Shown here one piece after another: positions 44,758 through 57,806 of a stretch of 64,000 bases of DNA; the stretch's first letter is position 1; each line of letters opens with the position of its first letter. Made by a program: the position numbers and the translations under genes. The notes under the pieces were generated by a model. The model did not search any database. It saw only the letters and a list, made by a program, of their open reading frames with translations, and was not told the origin of the DNA. Source of the stretch: Circinella umbellata (taxonomy: Eukaryota > Mucoromycota > Mucoromycetes > Mucorales > Lichtheimiaceae); assembly GCA_025093555.1 (NCBI GenBank), contig JAIWNF010000072.1, forward strand, positions 62,001 to 126,000, read 5' to 3'.

Positions 44758-46927
44758 ATGATGAGAGCACAAAATAATCATGATATACATTTTCGTTATA
44801 AACTCGTTAAATATCTTACTTTTATAAGTTTGATAGCTGTTATTACTATGGCTTTGAGTTCTTTTCTTTACCCTGGTAAGTTCATATCATTCTTCTCTTT
44901 CCCCTGGATCCTTTACATGAAACATTTATTCATTCATTTATATTCAGGACGGTTAAGATGGACAGATAACAGTGAAAACATTCCGCAGGCGGATGATCTT
45001 TCAGAAAAATACAACAAAAATAATAATAATAACAACACCTACAACAATAATAAATCATGTCATTTTAAAGTCGAAACACTTATTCCTACTAGTCCAGATG
45101 GATCTTATACACCACCACCCCCTGATGAAACATTATTACGTGCTATTGATCTTGCATCTCCGAGTGATTATAATAACTACTGTTCAAGTTGGGACGAAAT
45201 CAAGGGATTTGAAGATAAAAATGACGAGTTGGAAGAATGTGGTCTTTGGCAAGAACAATATATGTCTTTACATGAACAACGTTTAGAACAACTTCAACGA
45301 TTGAAAGCAGGTGATTTTGAAAGTTTTGGTCATGAGGGAAAACCTAAATATGTTTCTTATTTATGTGAAACCGATAATCAACGTCGTGGTAGTCATGGTT
45401 GTGGTGGTTTAGCTGATCGAATGAATGGTAAATACTATTTTTGTTTTTATTTTGAATGTTGAATTGAATAATAATAATAATAATAATATTGTCATTTAAT
45501 TTAGGCATGGTATCTACTTTCTTTTATGGTTTATTGACTGATCGTGCCTATTTGGCTCATTGGGAAGATCCATTACCTTTGGAAACTTTATTTGAAAAAC
45601 CAACTATCGATTGGTCTTTTGATCCAAAAGAAATGCGTCAACTATTTAAGACAGATAATAATAACTATCTCAGTTATGAATCAGTCAATACTTTAAATCA
45701 AAAATGGGGAACTATTGGTCGTTCCGTATTTCCTGATGGCGCTGATCAAGATTTTAACAAACTTTTCAAATCTTCAGTAAGTATAATCATGGTTAGAAAA
45801 GATTATGGCGCGGGAGGGAGGCGTAAGAGTTATTTTGGATCAAGTCTCTTTTTTTTCTCCCCACCTTTTTTTTTTTTTTTCAACAGACCTTTTAAAAGTA
45901 ATCATTTCTATATTTAAATTTATTCCTCAAACTGACCGTACTTTTTTTCTTTTTGTGTGATTAGTATGTGGAGTGGCATTCAAATCGCGCTTTTGTCATT
46001 CGTACGTTCCGAGAATCGAGTAGATACCCCGAAAAACTTAATGAACTTGGTTTGAATAAGGAAAATGCATTTAGATGTATTATGGATTATTTGTTCCGTC
46101 CTACTACCGGTGCTCGTCAATTTATTAATGCGTATAAAAATATGTTTCAAATGGAGAGTGTTTTGAGTATTGGTCTTCAGGTAAGAAATGAATGAATAAA
46201 AGAGAATGGGAAATACAATGAGGAGGGGGGAGACGCTTACCCTCATTGAGGATCAATGAGAGGGGAAAAGATGATTTTCTTTTAATAGAACTATAATAAA
46301 GTTGTTGTAAATAAAAAATACTCACATGTCATCATGGATAACTTATTATAGATTCGTACAGGTGATAGTGGTATTGTGGACCCAGGAAAAGATAAAAACA
46401 CATTAGAAATGTGGGACTATTTCATGATTTGTGCCAACCAACTTCGTGAAGCTAAACGTGAATCTTATCATAAACAAGTTGTCTATTTCTTAATTACTGA
46501 CTCTGCTCATTTACGTGACGAATTTACATCATTAAATCATGACAAATCAAAACGTCGACGTTACTTGGGTGATAATTCAGATGATGTTACCATGGTTGTC
46601 ACTGGATTACCTATTGAACATGTAGAATCAAAAACCATCAAACCAAAATTCTTACAGAATGTTACAGAATCCATGTTGACAGAAGATGAACAAAATACGT
46701 TGGCAGGTGTTAATGCAGCTATCATTGAAAATTGGTTATTAAGTTATACGGATTATCGATTAATTAGTCGTCAAGGTTTTGGTAAATTATCAGCATTTCA
46801 TTCCGATTCGGCTCATACAACGATTGGTATGCCTAAATTAACAAGGAAACATGTTGCTGTCAATTGCGCAAATCCTCATGCATTCATTACATTTGATACA
46901 CTTAGTACTTGGTGGAGTTTGGGTTAA
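44758..46927 (+). CDS. Type II membrane fucosyltransferase-like protein
   Basis: Exons 44758-44875, 44948-45427, 45505-45776, 45965-46180 and 46352-46927 encode about 553 residues. There are two adjacent in-frame ATGs at 44758 and 44761. A short basic cytosolic stretch is followed by one membrane segment at about residues 18-38 (L-T-F-I-S-L-I-A-V-I-T-M-A-L) and an Asn-rich stem. The lumenal domain has H-G-C-G-G-L-A-D-R-M-N-G-M-V-S-T-F and W-E-D at the start, and later I-G-L-Q-I-R-T-G-D. A glycine-rich G-G-L-x-x-R motif and a beta-strand followed by I-R-T-G-D are shared with GT-B fucosyltransferases such as the GT37/GT11 group. A Golgi enzyme adding fucose to cell-wall polymer or glycoprotein is inferred; fucose-rich walls are known in Mucorales. 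It could be another GT-B transferase. Confidence 0.6.
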
Positions 46928-49900
46928 AAGAAACACACACTCACTTACTACACCACACACACGCACAAAAAAAAATCATTCATATTTCACTTTTAATTCA
47001 TAAGCAACAACAACAAAAAGTCTATTCTATATGTATATCAATTTCATGCCTTTTTTTTTTCTCCATAACAACCTAACATTTCCTATTTCTACCCTACACT
47101 TTTCAACCCGCATTCATCTTTGTATAATTTATTCACTCGCTCAAATCACACTCTACAAACACACAGGAACACACATGCACACATATTTTTTTTCTAAGAA
47201 CAAAAAAAAAAAAAAACCCCACCACTTTCCCATTCCCATTTATTATTCACACGTGTTACCATATTTTTTTTTTTAGTATTTTTATCATTATTTTAGAAAA
47301 AATCTAGTTTTCAATTTGATGATATCTTTCTCTTTTTTCTATTTTGCACATAAAATAAAGAAAAAAAAATCAAATTATAACATAATTCTAAATATTTGTC
47401 TAGTTACGTAAATCCTCCGCACAAACTTCTTTATATCTAATGACGCTAAGCCTTTTTTGTCATACAATGATTGTTTCTTCATCATAACAACAAAAACATT
47501 GAACTCATTTTCCCATGTACGTAAATATTTATTTATTATGTATTGAATGATGTGATCCATTGCATAAAAAAAAAACAATATAACACTCGCGTGATCTATT
47601 TGTTTTTGATTGATGAAAACTAAAATGACAATGTGACATAACTATTAAACAATAACAAATTATTTATTAACGTTGTGATCAATGTTTTTTAAAATTACGT
47701 ATTTATTTACTTAATAATTATTATATAATATAATAAAGATAACAGTTTCTTTTTTTTATTAACGTCACACAATTAAAAGAAAAATGTTATACAAAAATTT
47801 AAATCACTCAATATTGTAGTAAATCTTTTTAGTTTACGAATGAAAAAGGACTCGGTCGGTCGGACGGTCGGTCATAATAAAGAACGTTTTTTTTTTATTT
47901 AATTGTATCACCCATTTATCATTGAAACTTTTAATGCCGAATATTCTTACTACGTATAACAAAGGCGAATTATTATTCGTACACATTTACATGATACGTA
48001 TATAATAATACAATCTTTTTAATAGTACATATTCATGCATTTTTTGTTTTGTTTTATAGTAGTACGTAGAGGAAGTAATATATAAGATTGTTTGTATTTC
48101 TTGTTATGGTGATTTACGATTTCTACTATCCCTTAATATCAGTTATTAACAATGAATGTAGTATCTTGGTATCAACTATTTTCTTTTTACTACATCACAG
48201 CTAAAAGAAAAAATCAAATCAACCATTATGGTCATGACCTTAAAAGAGACATGCTGAACTTTAAAAAAAGTAACCATATTTTTTTTTTGTTCATAATACA
48301 ACAAAAATCCAACACGACCACTAAACAATAATAAGTGTTTTCTACTAAACTAAAACAAGTGATAAGAAACGCCCAAGTTGCTTGTTTTATTATGGCAGAA
48401 AAAAAAATAGTTTACATAGAGTATAAATGCATTTATACGCATATCAACCTCCCCCCCCTTCCTCTCTTATTTCAACGGCGCTTTATCGTTCTTTTTTGAC
48501 TTTCTATAAATTAATTTACTAAAAGAAAATTGGGAACAATACAATAGAAAATGATATCATGTATTGTGCTCTGTATAGAAAATCACCGCATTTAAGATGG
48601 ACTACGTACTATATAAAAATATTGATAATAATTATTTTTATTAATCCTATTCTCATATGAAAATTCAAATTTATGGTACGCTATTATTTTATTACAATAA
48701 ACAGTAACTACGACGGCAATCTAAAAGGACTTCATTGCAATCGCATAAATACAGGTAAACTCTTCTGCCTTTTTCTCCTATATGCATAGTAAACTTTTTA
48801 AATTTTTAAAAAGGAGGATCGCCTAATATATATAAAATGAAAATGCATGAATAGTTACACAACAGATGATCCATTACACTTAACAGGACCCAACAAAAAA
48901 AAAAAAAAGAGATCTACATCTTTTTTTTTTTCGGGCTACGTACTTGTACATGGCAAACTAAAAAAATAAAATAAATAAGGAGTAAGTGTTGTTATATATT
49001 GTTACTTAAACTATTATTATTGACAGAGTGATTAATAATATGCATATGATACACTATATTATAATGCAGAACTTTTATTTATTTTATTGTCATTCAGGTA
49101 CATATAAGTTGCTGTTGTTTAACTGTTTTTTTTTGGGGGGGGATCGTGAGGAAGGCAAAAAAAAGGGGGGGAGATGATTATATCAAAAGATTATTACGCC
49201 AACCCAGATGTTCTTACTATATAATAAAAAATAATATATGATAATAGGAAGGATGGTAAAAAAAAAAAAAAATGAAGAGAAAGATATAATAGATCTCCCC
49301 TATAAAACAAGTAAAAAAATATATCAGGTTTTTTTTTTTAAACCAATATCGTTCGTTGGTATGTAACTGTTTTTTTTTTTTTCAAATGATTGGATACAAA
49401 ACTGGTATAATGGAATTAAATAAGTATTTGTCTATCACTGAATTGATTATAATGACATGCTTTTAAATGTCAGCAATAAAATGTTGTAGAAACATTCGGT
49501 TAGTCAATAGGTGAGTAGGAAAAAGTTATCCAATACAACAAGAAGCTAGAGATGCGATAGGTAGTACCATACAATGGAATCATTGGCAGAATAGAAAAGA
49601 GTCTTCACTTTTATAGTATTTGGAAAATTGTTAAAGAACAGAGTAGTAATGAAAAACATTTTGTTGTTCAATCCAGAATTAATATGACATCGTCTGATAG
49701 GTTGGTACGTACTAAAAATATTATATATATATAATACTCTTTACTGTTGTGTAAACGCTTTATTCTTCGCTCTGTATTTCTATTTTCTACGTAGAGCTAC
49801 TTGAAACGCCAAAGTAATGGTTACCTTCCCCTAAATCCATTGGCTTTTTCTACCCCCCTAATGTTTTTTTGTTTGGCATTTCCCTTTCTTATATTCGGAA

Positions 49901-50155
49901 ATGTTTTCAATTCCTGTGCCTCTCACTAACCCGTCTCGAGCAAGAATTTTATATAAAATCACTTTTAAACTTATTTACGCTTTATTATTATTATATACAC
50001 ATTGAGGAACATGACAGAATAATAATAGTTGAAGAAAAAAAAAAGAGGAGGGGGGAGGGGAGGGGATTTACAACATAGATTATTATTACATAACCTTGAT
50101 TTTGTTCCAAAGTGATCGAGTGAACAAAAAATATCTGTTGAACAAGAAGGCAGAT
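46928..50155. other. Long intergenic region, no gene recognised
   Basis: AT-rich, with poly(A)/poly(T) tracts and poly(G) runs near 49135 and 49165. A short CGGT tandem (47853-47873) is present. Small open frames at 47031 (+) and 47375 (-) have no domain. Confidence 0.4.
47853..47873. repeat. Short CGGT tandem
   Basis: CGGTCGGTCGGACGGTCGGTC: five CGGT-type units with one substitution, standing out as GC-rich in an AT-rich surrounding. Confidence 0.7.
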
Positions 50156-52566
50156 TCATAGCAAATGAGAGTACTGTTCTAATATTAATTTTTTTGAAAC
50201 GCTGATATATCTTGAAGGTACAGTATCAAATGTATTTTGATCTCTATGGCTGTTGGTACCTTTAATAGTAACGTCATAGTCTCCTTTGTTCAATATTTTC
50301 TGTTCGGCCATAAACCTATGAATAAAAGAGACTAATTGCTCATCATTTGTCAAAGCATCCTCTTCCTGAAGATAGAACCCAACCGTAATTAATTTCTTGT
50401 TCGTTGATAATAAATGCAAAATAGTCAGTCGTTTAATATCTTTTTCACAGTGAGGAAAAAAAAGAGGATTCACACCAAATTCTTTTAAAAAGGGTAACTT
50501 GTTCATTGTTTTGAAAAAATTCTTATTCAATTGATAATTATGAATACCGCGCAAGATCAATTTATTGATTGGGATTTTGTGCGCGACCAATTGTTTGAGC
50601 ATATACCATTCTACATCATCATACCTGTTGACATCAATATCCAAAGTTTCAAGAGCGTACATACAACTGATAATGTTCCGGCGGAAAAGTGAGTAGATAA
50701 CTTGTGGTATGGAATATAATCGCAAGTGTTTGAGATAGGGTCCTTGTCGTGTTAATAATGATATATATGCTTTACTACCGGAATCGCTGTCACCATTATT
50801 ATAAAATATACTGGTTTTAAAAGAAGGATCAAATATATTGTAAAGCTCTAGACATGTCAATGTTTTGGAAACATTTGATAAACAACTGTTTGACCTGTTA
50901 GTGGGTAAATAGGTGCAGTAGATACGGAGAGTGTCCAGACCTGGAAATAGTTTTAAAAAATTCACAATGGAGTCATGGCTCTGAAATCGAAATCCTCGAA
51001 TATACAAAGAACGTATTGTAGGAAATGGTTTGACAGCTTCAAAAGTAGACGTATCAATCGTTTGTTCTTCTACTGGTATAGGAACCTCCAGTTCTAAATA
51101 TGCAAGACACGGACACCGTTTGAGAAGTATAGAAAATATGGATAAGATGGTGCTGTGGCGCATATATCTCCATATCATTGTATGAAGACGTGGCATTTGT
51201 TGTATAGATTGGAACCACAAAGTATGATTAATAAGTGGTATTGTTGGCCAATAGTGTTCTAAGCTTTCTGTAAAAAAAAGGCTTTCGAGTGTCTGCTGAT
51301 TTTCTGTTACAAAAGATCTTGCATAATATTGGTTGTCATTTCTGAAAAATCCATCGCACATTGTGATATGGTAGAGTGACAACCCATCGTTGCTTTTATT
51401 AGTATGATTAGTAATGGTAGTTGACATGGTAGCAGACGTTAAAGCCGTCTTATTATTGCTATCCCCATTGGTGATACTCTTGTTGTAACAGTAATTTTTA
51501 TGAACAGGTATCGTGCAGTCGTCAATTGGATAATTAAACATGCCTTTGTCGTGATATGCTCCATTGGTCATGTAATATTTTAGGTTTGGACACCAACAGG
51601 CTGCATCGTCAAACGATAAGCTATAAGGAACGGACAAGGAAGAATAATTGTTCCATATGCTACACGTTTCATAGCTTGCCCCAATGTAATACTGTAGATT
51701 TGGACATTTCTGAAACAAAACCCTTAACACATGTCGATCTGTCGTCAATGCATCAATATGTAGATACTTTATATTGTTGAATACTACATTGTTAGTTGCT
51801 TTTGGTGCGGATAACAATAGATGCTTCATAAGAAGATCTGGTGGCTTTCCACGCATGTAGTAGTTATTGATACTACACCCGTTTGTCTTATAACCCGGTG
51901 CAGTATATGTGAAATGCGTGAGTTTGGGGCATGCATACAATATATCTAACAGTGTAATTTTGGAATTGTTACAGTGCATTATTTTCAAGTGAGTCAATTG
52001 ATTCGATGCAAGATGGTATAAGCTATCCAGAAACTGTTGTCTACCAGAACTTGTAAGATTCCGCCCAATACCAGTAAATACTTTAATAAATGTATATTAT
52101 TAATAATAGTATCAAGTTTTATATATATTCTTGCTGCTTTTACTTTACTTTCGACCAACTAAACAAAGATGGTACAGTTATTTTTATATTTACCCATAGA
52201 TTTGATTTGATTACAATCAAGTTCAATAAGCTTTTCCATCAAATGAAGGATACTTGACCCTTTTGGTATATTATCAAATATCACGATTTTAACATGTTGT
52301 CCCAAACATAACTCTTTTCTTCGATTTAGACTTATTTCATTTATTATCACTTTTTCCCATACCGTCTTGCTGTACTGAGGTACATTTTGATACCATTCAC
52401 GACATACTGACATTGCAGTCAAACATTCATTTTGATTCAAATATAAAAATATGTTGATGGTTATTTCAAGAGGAAATAAAGTAAAGCTTTGACCATTAAG
52501 TCGTTGTTCTTTTTGTGCAATTAGATTCATTGGTTGAATATTTGATGCGATTATTGTGTTATTCAT
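50156..52566 (-). CDS. F-box protein with LRR-like repeats
   Basis: Two minus-strand exons, 52566-52194 and 52080-50156, encode about 765 residues. The F-box is at about residues 28-72: F-P-L-E-I-T-I-N-I-F-L-Y-L-N with V-C-R-E-W-Y and V-W-E-K-V, the core expected for SKP1 binding. The rest consists of irregular leucine-rich units such as L-T-H-L-K-I-M-H-C, C-P-K-L-T-H-F, C-P-N-L-Q-Y-Y and C-P-C-L-A-Y-L-E-L, which probably form a curved substrate-recognition solenoid. It should act as a substrate adaptor of an SCF ubiquitin ligase. F-box/LRR genes are greatly expanded in Mucorales, so the target cannot be inferred. The intron has GTAAAT and AG ends and lies just after the F-box region. Confidence 0.75.
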
Positions 52567-53517
52567 ATTGGTCGATTATTAATATTCAAAGAAAAATTTG
52601 TGTTTTGTGATACGATGAAGAAGAAAAAACGAAAAAAAAAAATATAAAAAAGAAAAATGTAGGAATCAAAGGAAAGAGAATTTAATACGTTATTCCTTGT
52701 AAAAAAAAAGCTATTGTCGTCAACTACTGTTGTTTATGCAGTTATCTACAAACGACTATCTAAAAAAAAATATGTAGGTGCATTTAAGTCTATCTAAAAG
52801 ATAGAAGAATGCGACTCTAATGGTTCTAGGAACACAATAATTCTACATACATTTGATTAATTTGATGATTGTAATATATAAAGAAATAAACAGCATTAAA
52901 GAAAATTGATAAATTGATTTATATATAGTAGATTAGCTGCCGTTAATATTTTGAATATCTAAACCCGATTTTTTTTATTGCTGTTGTCACGTAGCGTCAT
53001 TGTTGTTTTTGAATATTTCTCAAACCATAGAATTATAGTATATATAAAATAAAATAGTACTAATACTAGCATGGATAATGTATAGTGTATAAATGAAAAA
53101 AAAAATGTTGTTATTTATCAATGACTACAATAATGACAACTTGATTTGATTTTGGTCATATGATTGCAGATATATATGTTTTGAGTTACCTGTTTTTTCA
53201 ACTAAATCGTGACGATAAACAATGATATTGAACGCTTCACCTGGATTGGCACGGATCTCTCAGCTAAAGCTCGGCGTAAAATACGGTTATGGCTCTATAT
53301 CAAACTATGATCTTCTAAAAATATTAATAAACTTATTATACCAACAGAAACATTTCTAGAAGAGAATTCACTACCATAAAATCAAAACATCATTGATCAA
53401 AAAATAAAAATATGATACTATCTTTTTTTTTATTGATTAAAAAAGTCATAGTGTTGGGGCTGGAACAATGGAAAAAAAGAAAAAAATTCCAGACATTGGC
53501 AACTCCCTTAATCAATG
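52567..53517. other. Intergenic, F-box gene upstream region
   Basis: AT-rich, no open frame worth reporting. It must contain the F-box gene promoter. Confidence 0.4.
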
Positions 53518-53576
53518 AAGGTAATGAAAGTAACAAAAGTAATGAGTAACGGAAGTAATGAAAGTAACGGAAGTAA
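53518..53576. repeat. GTAAYGRAA minisatellite
   Basis: About six imperfect copies of a GTAA(T/C)G(A/G)AA-type unit follow one another. Its last part, GTAACGGAAGTAAC, has an exact inverse at 53822-53835. Confidence 0.7.
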
Positions 53577-53835
53577 CTGGGCCCAGTCATTTCCATCATA
53601 TTTTTCAGCACCCTTTGTTTTACCTTTCACTTATAAACATAGCGACTCTTACACGGAGCAATACTTGATGTAATTCCTTCGCCACCAATGAATTGTATAC
53701 ATTGTCCTTACCAGTTACACCAGGAAGTGATTCTTGCGGTAAAGCATTGCTCCGTACAAACGACATAAAAAAAATTACAATTAGCTCTGTTGTAGTTGGT
53801 GCTATTTGCGGTTCTACTCTCGTTACTTCCGTTAC
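53563..53835. repeat. Inverted 14-bp repeat flanking a small open frame
   Basis: GTAACGGAAGTAAC at the left and GTTACTTCCGTTAC at the right enclose about 245 bases. On the minus strand these read as protein-like sequence (A-L-P-Q-E-S-L-P-G-V-T-G-K-D-N-V-Y) that I cannot place. A small mobile element or gene remnant is possible. Confidence 0.4.
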
Positions 53836-56800
53836 GTTCAACTTTCGCTTTGGCGTTACTCAGTTTTAGCGTTTGCTCTTAAGGGTTTATTGAAGCAATG
53901 GAAACTATTGATTGGGTTTCAGATCATATTACGAAAAGCTTTTCTGCTGATAATTTCGCTGACATCAGCTAACAGATCAAAAAATTTTTGGGTTCTTCTA
54001 TGTTCCTTTGTAGGAAAACGAAGTTAAAAACTCAGTACGTACTGTGATAAAACGTCAACAATATGCCTCAATTATAAGAGTCGACTTTTTGTTTCTCATT
54101 TTCTTGATATCCACTTATTAAGTGAGTGTGAATTTGTTGAACATTCAAAAAATGAGCTGATAATATTTTTATGTTGGTGGGTAGTACAGAGAATGTGTGA
54201 GCCAATAAACCGAGAAACAAGCGGTATTAATGAATTGTGTTGATGAATGATGTTTCAAACAACGGATGACGAACAAACCATTTAATTTTTATTGTACAGA
54301 AAAAAAAACATACGACCACTTGGCATTTGATTTATTCAAGGTTTTAATGCGTAGAAAAAAAGGAGGTGATTTTGAATACTTTCCATAGGAGTTGAAAAAC
54401 AGGTGTTGTTATTAATATGTAATAACGTGTAATGATGCAAAAATAAAAACCTGTTTTGCCTTTTTGTTTATTCGATGAATCTAGCTCCTTTTTTAAAAAT
54501 CAATTATTAAGACTGCGCCATCAATAATGCGAAGCTTATCAAGATGTAAATTGAAACAGTTGAAGAAAAAAAACATACGTTACCTGAAAAGATTCAAGTA
54601 CTATCATTATTTATATAAATATATTACAAATAATCATGTAGAACAGCTTTGATATAGTTTAGATTTAAAAGTTTCAAGAATGTACATAATCATCATTTTA
54701 AGGTGCTACACTTATGTAATATGCTTTTATATTTTTTTTTAATTCTATCAAGATGAGGTTGTAAGAGAATGATGTACATGTATAGAACTCTGTTGCTACA
54801 CCATATCATTCTTGTTCAGATCAATAGTAATACATACGTAATACGTAATATATCAAAGCCTGTCAAAAGCAGAAAATTGAAGTGTGTTTTTGATGGAAAT
54901 CCGTGTATAAATGATGAGCTTTTTTGTTGGCCTTACGTAATTTTGAAACTAATTTTTTTGATGGAATGAGAAATCTTCAGGGCTATATGTTATGTGCGAC
55001 AATTTGAAGCATGTAGCTGCGGCATAATAACAACAGAACAGTGTTACTATGATACCCTATTATAACAACATTTTTCCTTCTTGTTTTTCATTCCTTGCGA
55101 TTTTCTTTTTTGTATATCATTTACCCTTATTAAACCAACTTTTGCGGCCAATCGACTATTAAAGAAAGAATAAAGAAATACTCTGAGCCTGAAATTTTAC
55201 ATTTGAGCGATTGTTAAAAGTAAAGATACCAACATAAGAATGTTACAACTAGTCACTTGATAGCAAAAATAGTATTCTAATTGTGGATTACCCTTTTCTT
55301 CTATAATTTATAGCAAAACATGTACACACACACACACACACACATACTCTCTCTCTCTCTCATATGTAAATGTAGTTCCATTATTATTCTTGATGCTGCT
55401 ATTTACCATTTATAAAATATTGGGTACGTAGATTAATCTGCTATCTAAAAAGATACCGGATCACAAAACTATTAATATAACGTCATTGATTGACTTTTCT
55501 AGACATATGAGCAAAAGAAAATGATTATTAAATTCCATCGCTGGGCCATACAGTAACAAATGTCAAAAACAGTGCTCGTTCAACTTACAATAGGAGTAAC
55601 TATCAATATGTCTTCAGTGAAAATGTAGATAAAAGCATAAAGACGCACGAGTTGAAACTTATTTTTCTTTCTTCGGTCTATAGTCTATATTTATACAAGT
55701 ATTATTAATAAATGCACAATTAGTTCTAACAGGGAGACTTTATCTGGATAATTTTTCTAATACATCGCCTAAAGTAGTAACCTTTTTCTTTGTACGCAAT
55801 TATAACACGGAGTTGATTTGACTACAGCATTGAATAAATTATAGTAGTATATGGAAGCAACGGGTAAACTTAATTTCCCTTTCTTTTTGTTGAAATGAAT
55901 ATTTCATGTAAAATATTTTAATTCAAGAAAGATAAAAACAAAAGTTAAATTAAAATGACAGTATCTTTTTTTTTTTTAAAAAAAAAAGCTGGGCATGGAA
56001 CTCTAATAATTAAATGGAAATCAAGTATTAACGTGAATAGTTCTCCTTTTTCCTTTGTTATTAAATTTGGAGTGACGACCGTAACTGTTGAATATTTTGT
56101 CGTACTTATAATAACTCTTATAAATAAAATAAGTGTTATACTACTACCATGACATGGTAGTAATAGTGTGTATTCATTTTTTTGACTGTTTCTTATAGAT
56201 AATTAATGATGTAATAATCTTTAAAAGAAGAAATTATATATAGGGCATTGTTTCAATAAATAAAATTACATTACTTCACTTATTGAAAATTAAAGATTCA
56301 ATATAGATGAATGACCATGTTGTTATTTTATAATCTAATTATCAGACATATATTTATATTTTAGCTAGCTGCGGTTTTGAATTCAGGGTCCTGTGCAGTT
56401 TTTTAGTGCTGTTTTAAATTGGAGTAAATGACTACCTGTTACGTATACACAAATGCAAGGGTTCACACGTTGGTTGCTCGTAAGTAAAATCATGTTGTTA
56501 ATTCATAAACATTTTTGTTCCTCCTTTTCTTTTTTTTTTTGGATCCTTTTATTTCCTTTTTCATTTCAATGGTCTCGCCCATTCCACATGTTGAATATTT
56601 TCTAGCTCGTTCTAATAGCTTTCGTACAGTATTAACAATGCATAGTAAGATATGATAATGTATGATTATGTAGGTAGTAGAGAGGTAAACGGGAAGCAAA
56701 AGAGAGGGATGCAGGGAAAAAAGTCCTTATATATATATACTAGTTAACCATACATGAGCCTTGGGGCTTAAAAGTAAAGCATATATGCACCTGAAGGGAA

Positions 56801-57806
56801 AAGAAATTTTCCATTAAGCGAAGAAGTTATTAAACTTCCCCAAATTTTGTAGATCATCTTGGCTGTGTTAAGAACTTACCAGTTTATTGGGATAAGAAAG
56901 CTTTTTTTATCTCTCTTTCGGAGATGCTATTCATTGTTATTGCGCTTAACCTGTACGACATGAGAAAAAAACCCGTCTTGTCCTACTTTTCATGGCATAT
57001 AATCTCCTTTCCACAACATCACTCCTATCTCATCATTTCAGTGTTATTACTATGGTCTTTTAACTTTATTTCATGTATCTTAATTAGTATATGTATTGAT
57101 TAAATCATGTAATATATATATAAATTATAATTATCTATCAAAATGTTAAATAAGAATAACACTTATAAAATGATTTCAACAAGAAGAATATGAATGCAAT
57201 GATTGGGTGATGAAAAAGAGAAATAGAGAAAGGGATCAACTAAGAATTATGCTGTGTAACTTTTTTTTAACTCCTATATAATTTTATACTATATGATATA
57301 AGCATTTAAAAAAGTGAAAGTAGTGTAATACTGAGTAAAAAAAGGGAGATTCGCCATGAAATGACCCTGCGATTCGGATTTTTGAGTTATGTAAGGGATG
57401 GAAGGGGGAAAACGTTTCAAAAAAAAATAAAAGAATAAGGGTTTATTTTATTTTAACTTGGTAGGGTGTCAAAACCACAATCATGTTTAACTGAAGCAAT
57501 ATATCCGATCGCTACATACGGGATTTTCATTGAGATGGCGCTCCTGCACCCTTTCTTTTCTTTTCGCGTAATACCAAATCGGGAATATGATAACTTTTTA
57601 AGCTTGTGATCGGAACCGCTAGTTACGAATCTCGATGAACAACTAGAAGCCAAATGGATTACCACATATCATACGAGAAAAGCGCAAAAAACCCTCGCTT
57701 ACTTCTTCCTTTTTATTGTCCTTATTTTTTTTTCTTTTCTCTTTAACTTTATCTCTATAATATATATAGTATAAATTTCAAGGTGAGGTGTATAAGAAAT
57801 AAAGTA
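53836..57806. other. Long gene-poor region
   Basis: Four kilobases without a recognisable gene. It contains (AC)n at 55324-55344 followed by (CT)n to 55360, and many short A/T runs. The 70-codon minus frame at 57453-57665 has no family resemblance. The last 200 bases must hold the promoter of the double-RING gene. Confidence 0.4.
55324..55360. repeat. (AC)n-(CT)n compound microsatellite
   Basis: About ten AC units run into about seven CT units with a short interruption. Confidence 0.9.

Noticed and set aside
57453..57665. 70-codon minus-strand ORF upstream of the double-RING gene
   Set aside because: No recognisable family and no splice partner; probably chance in promoter DNA.
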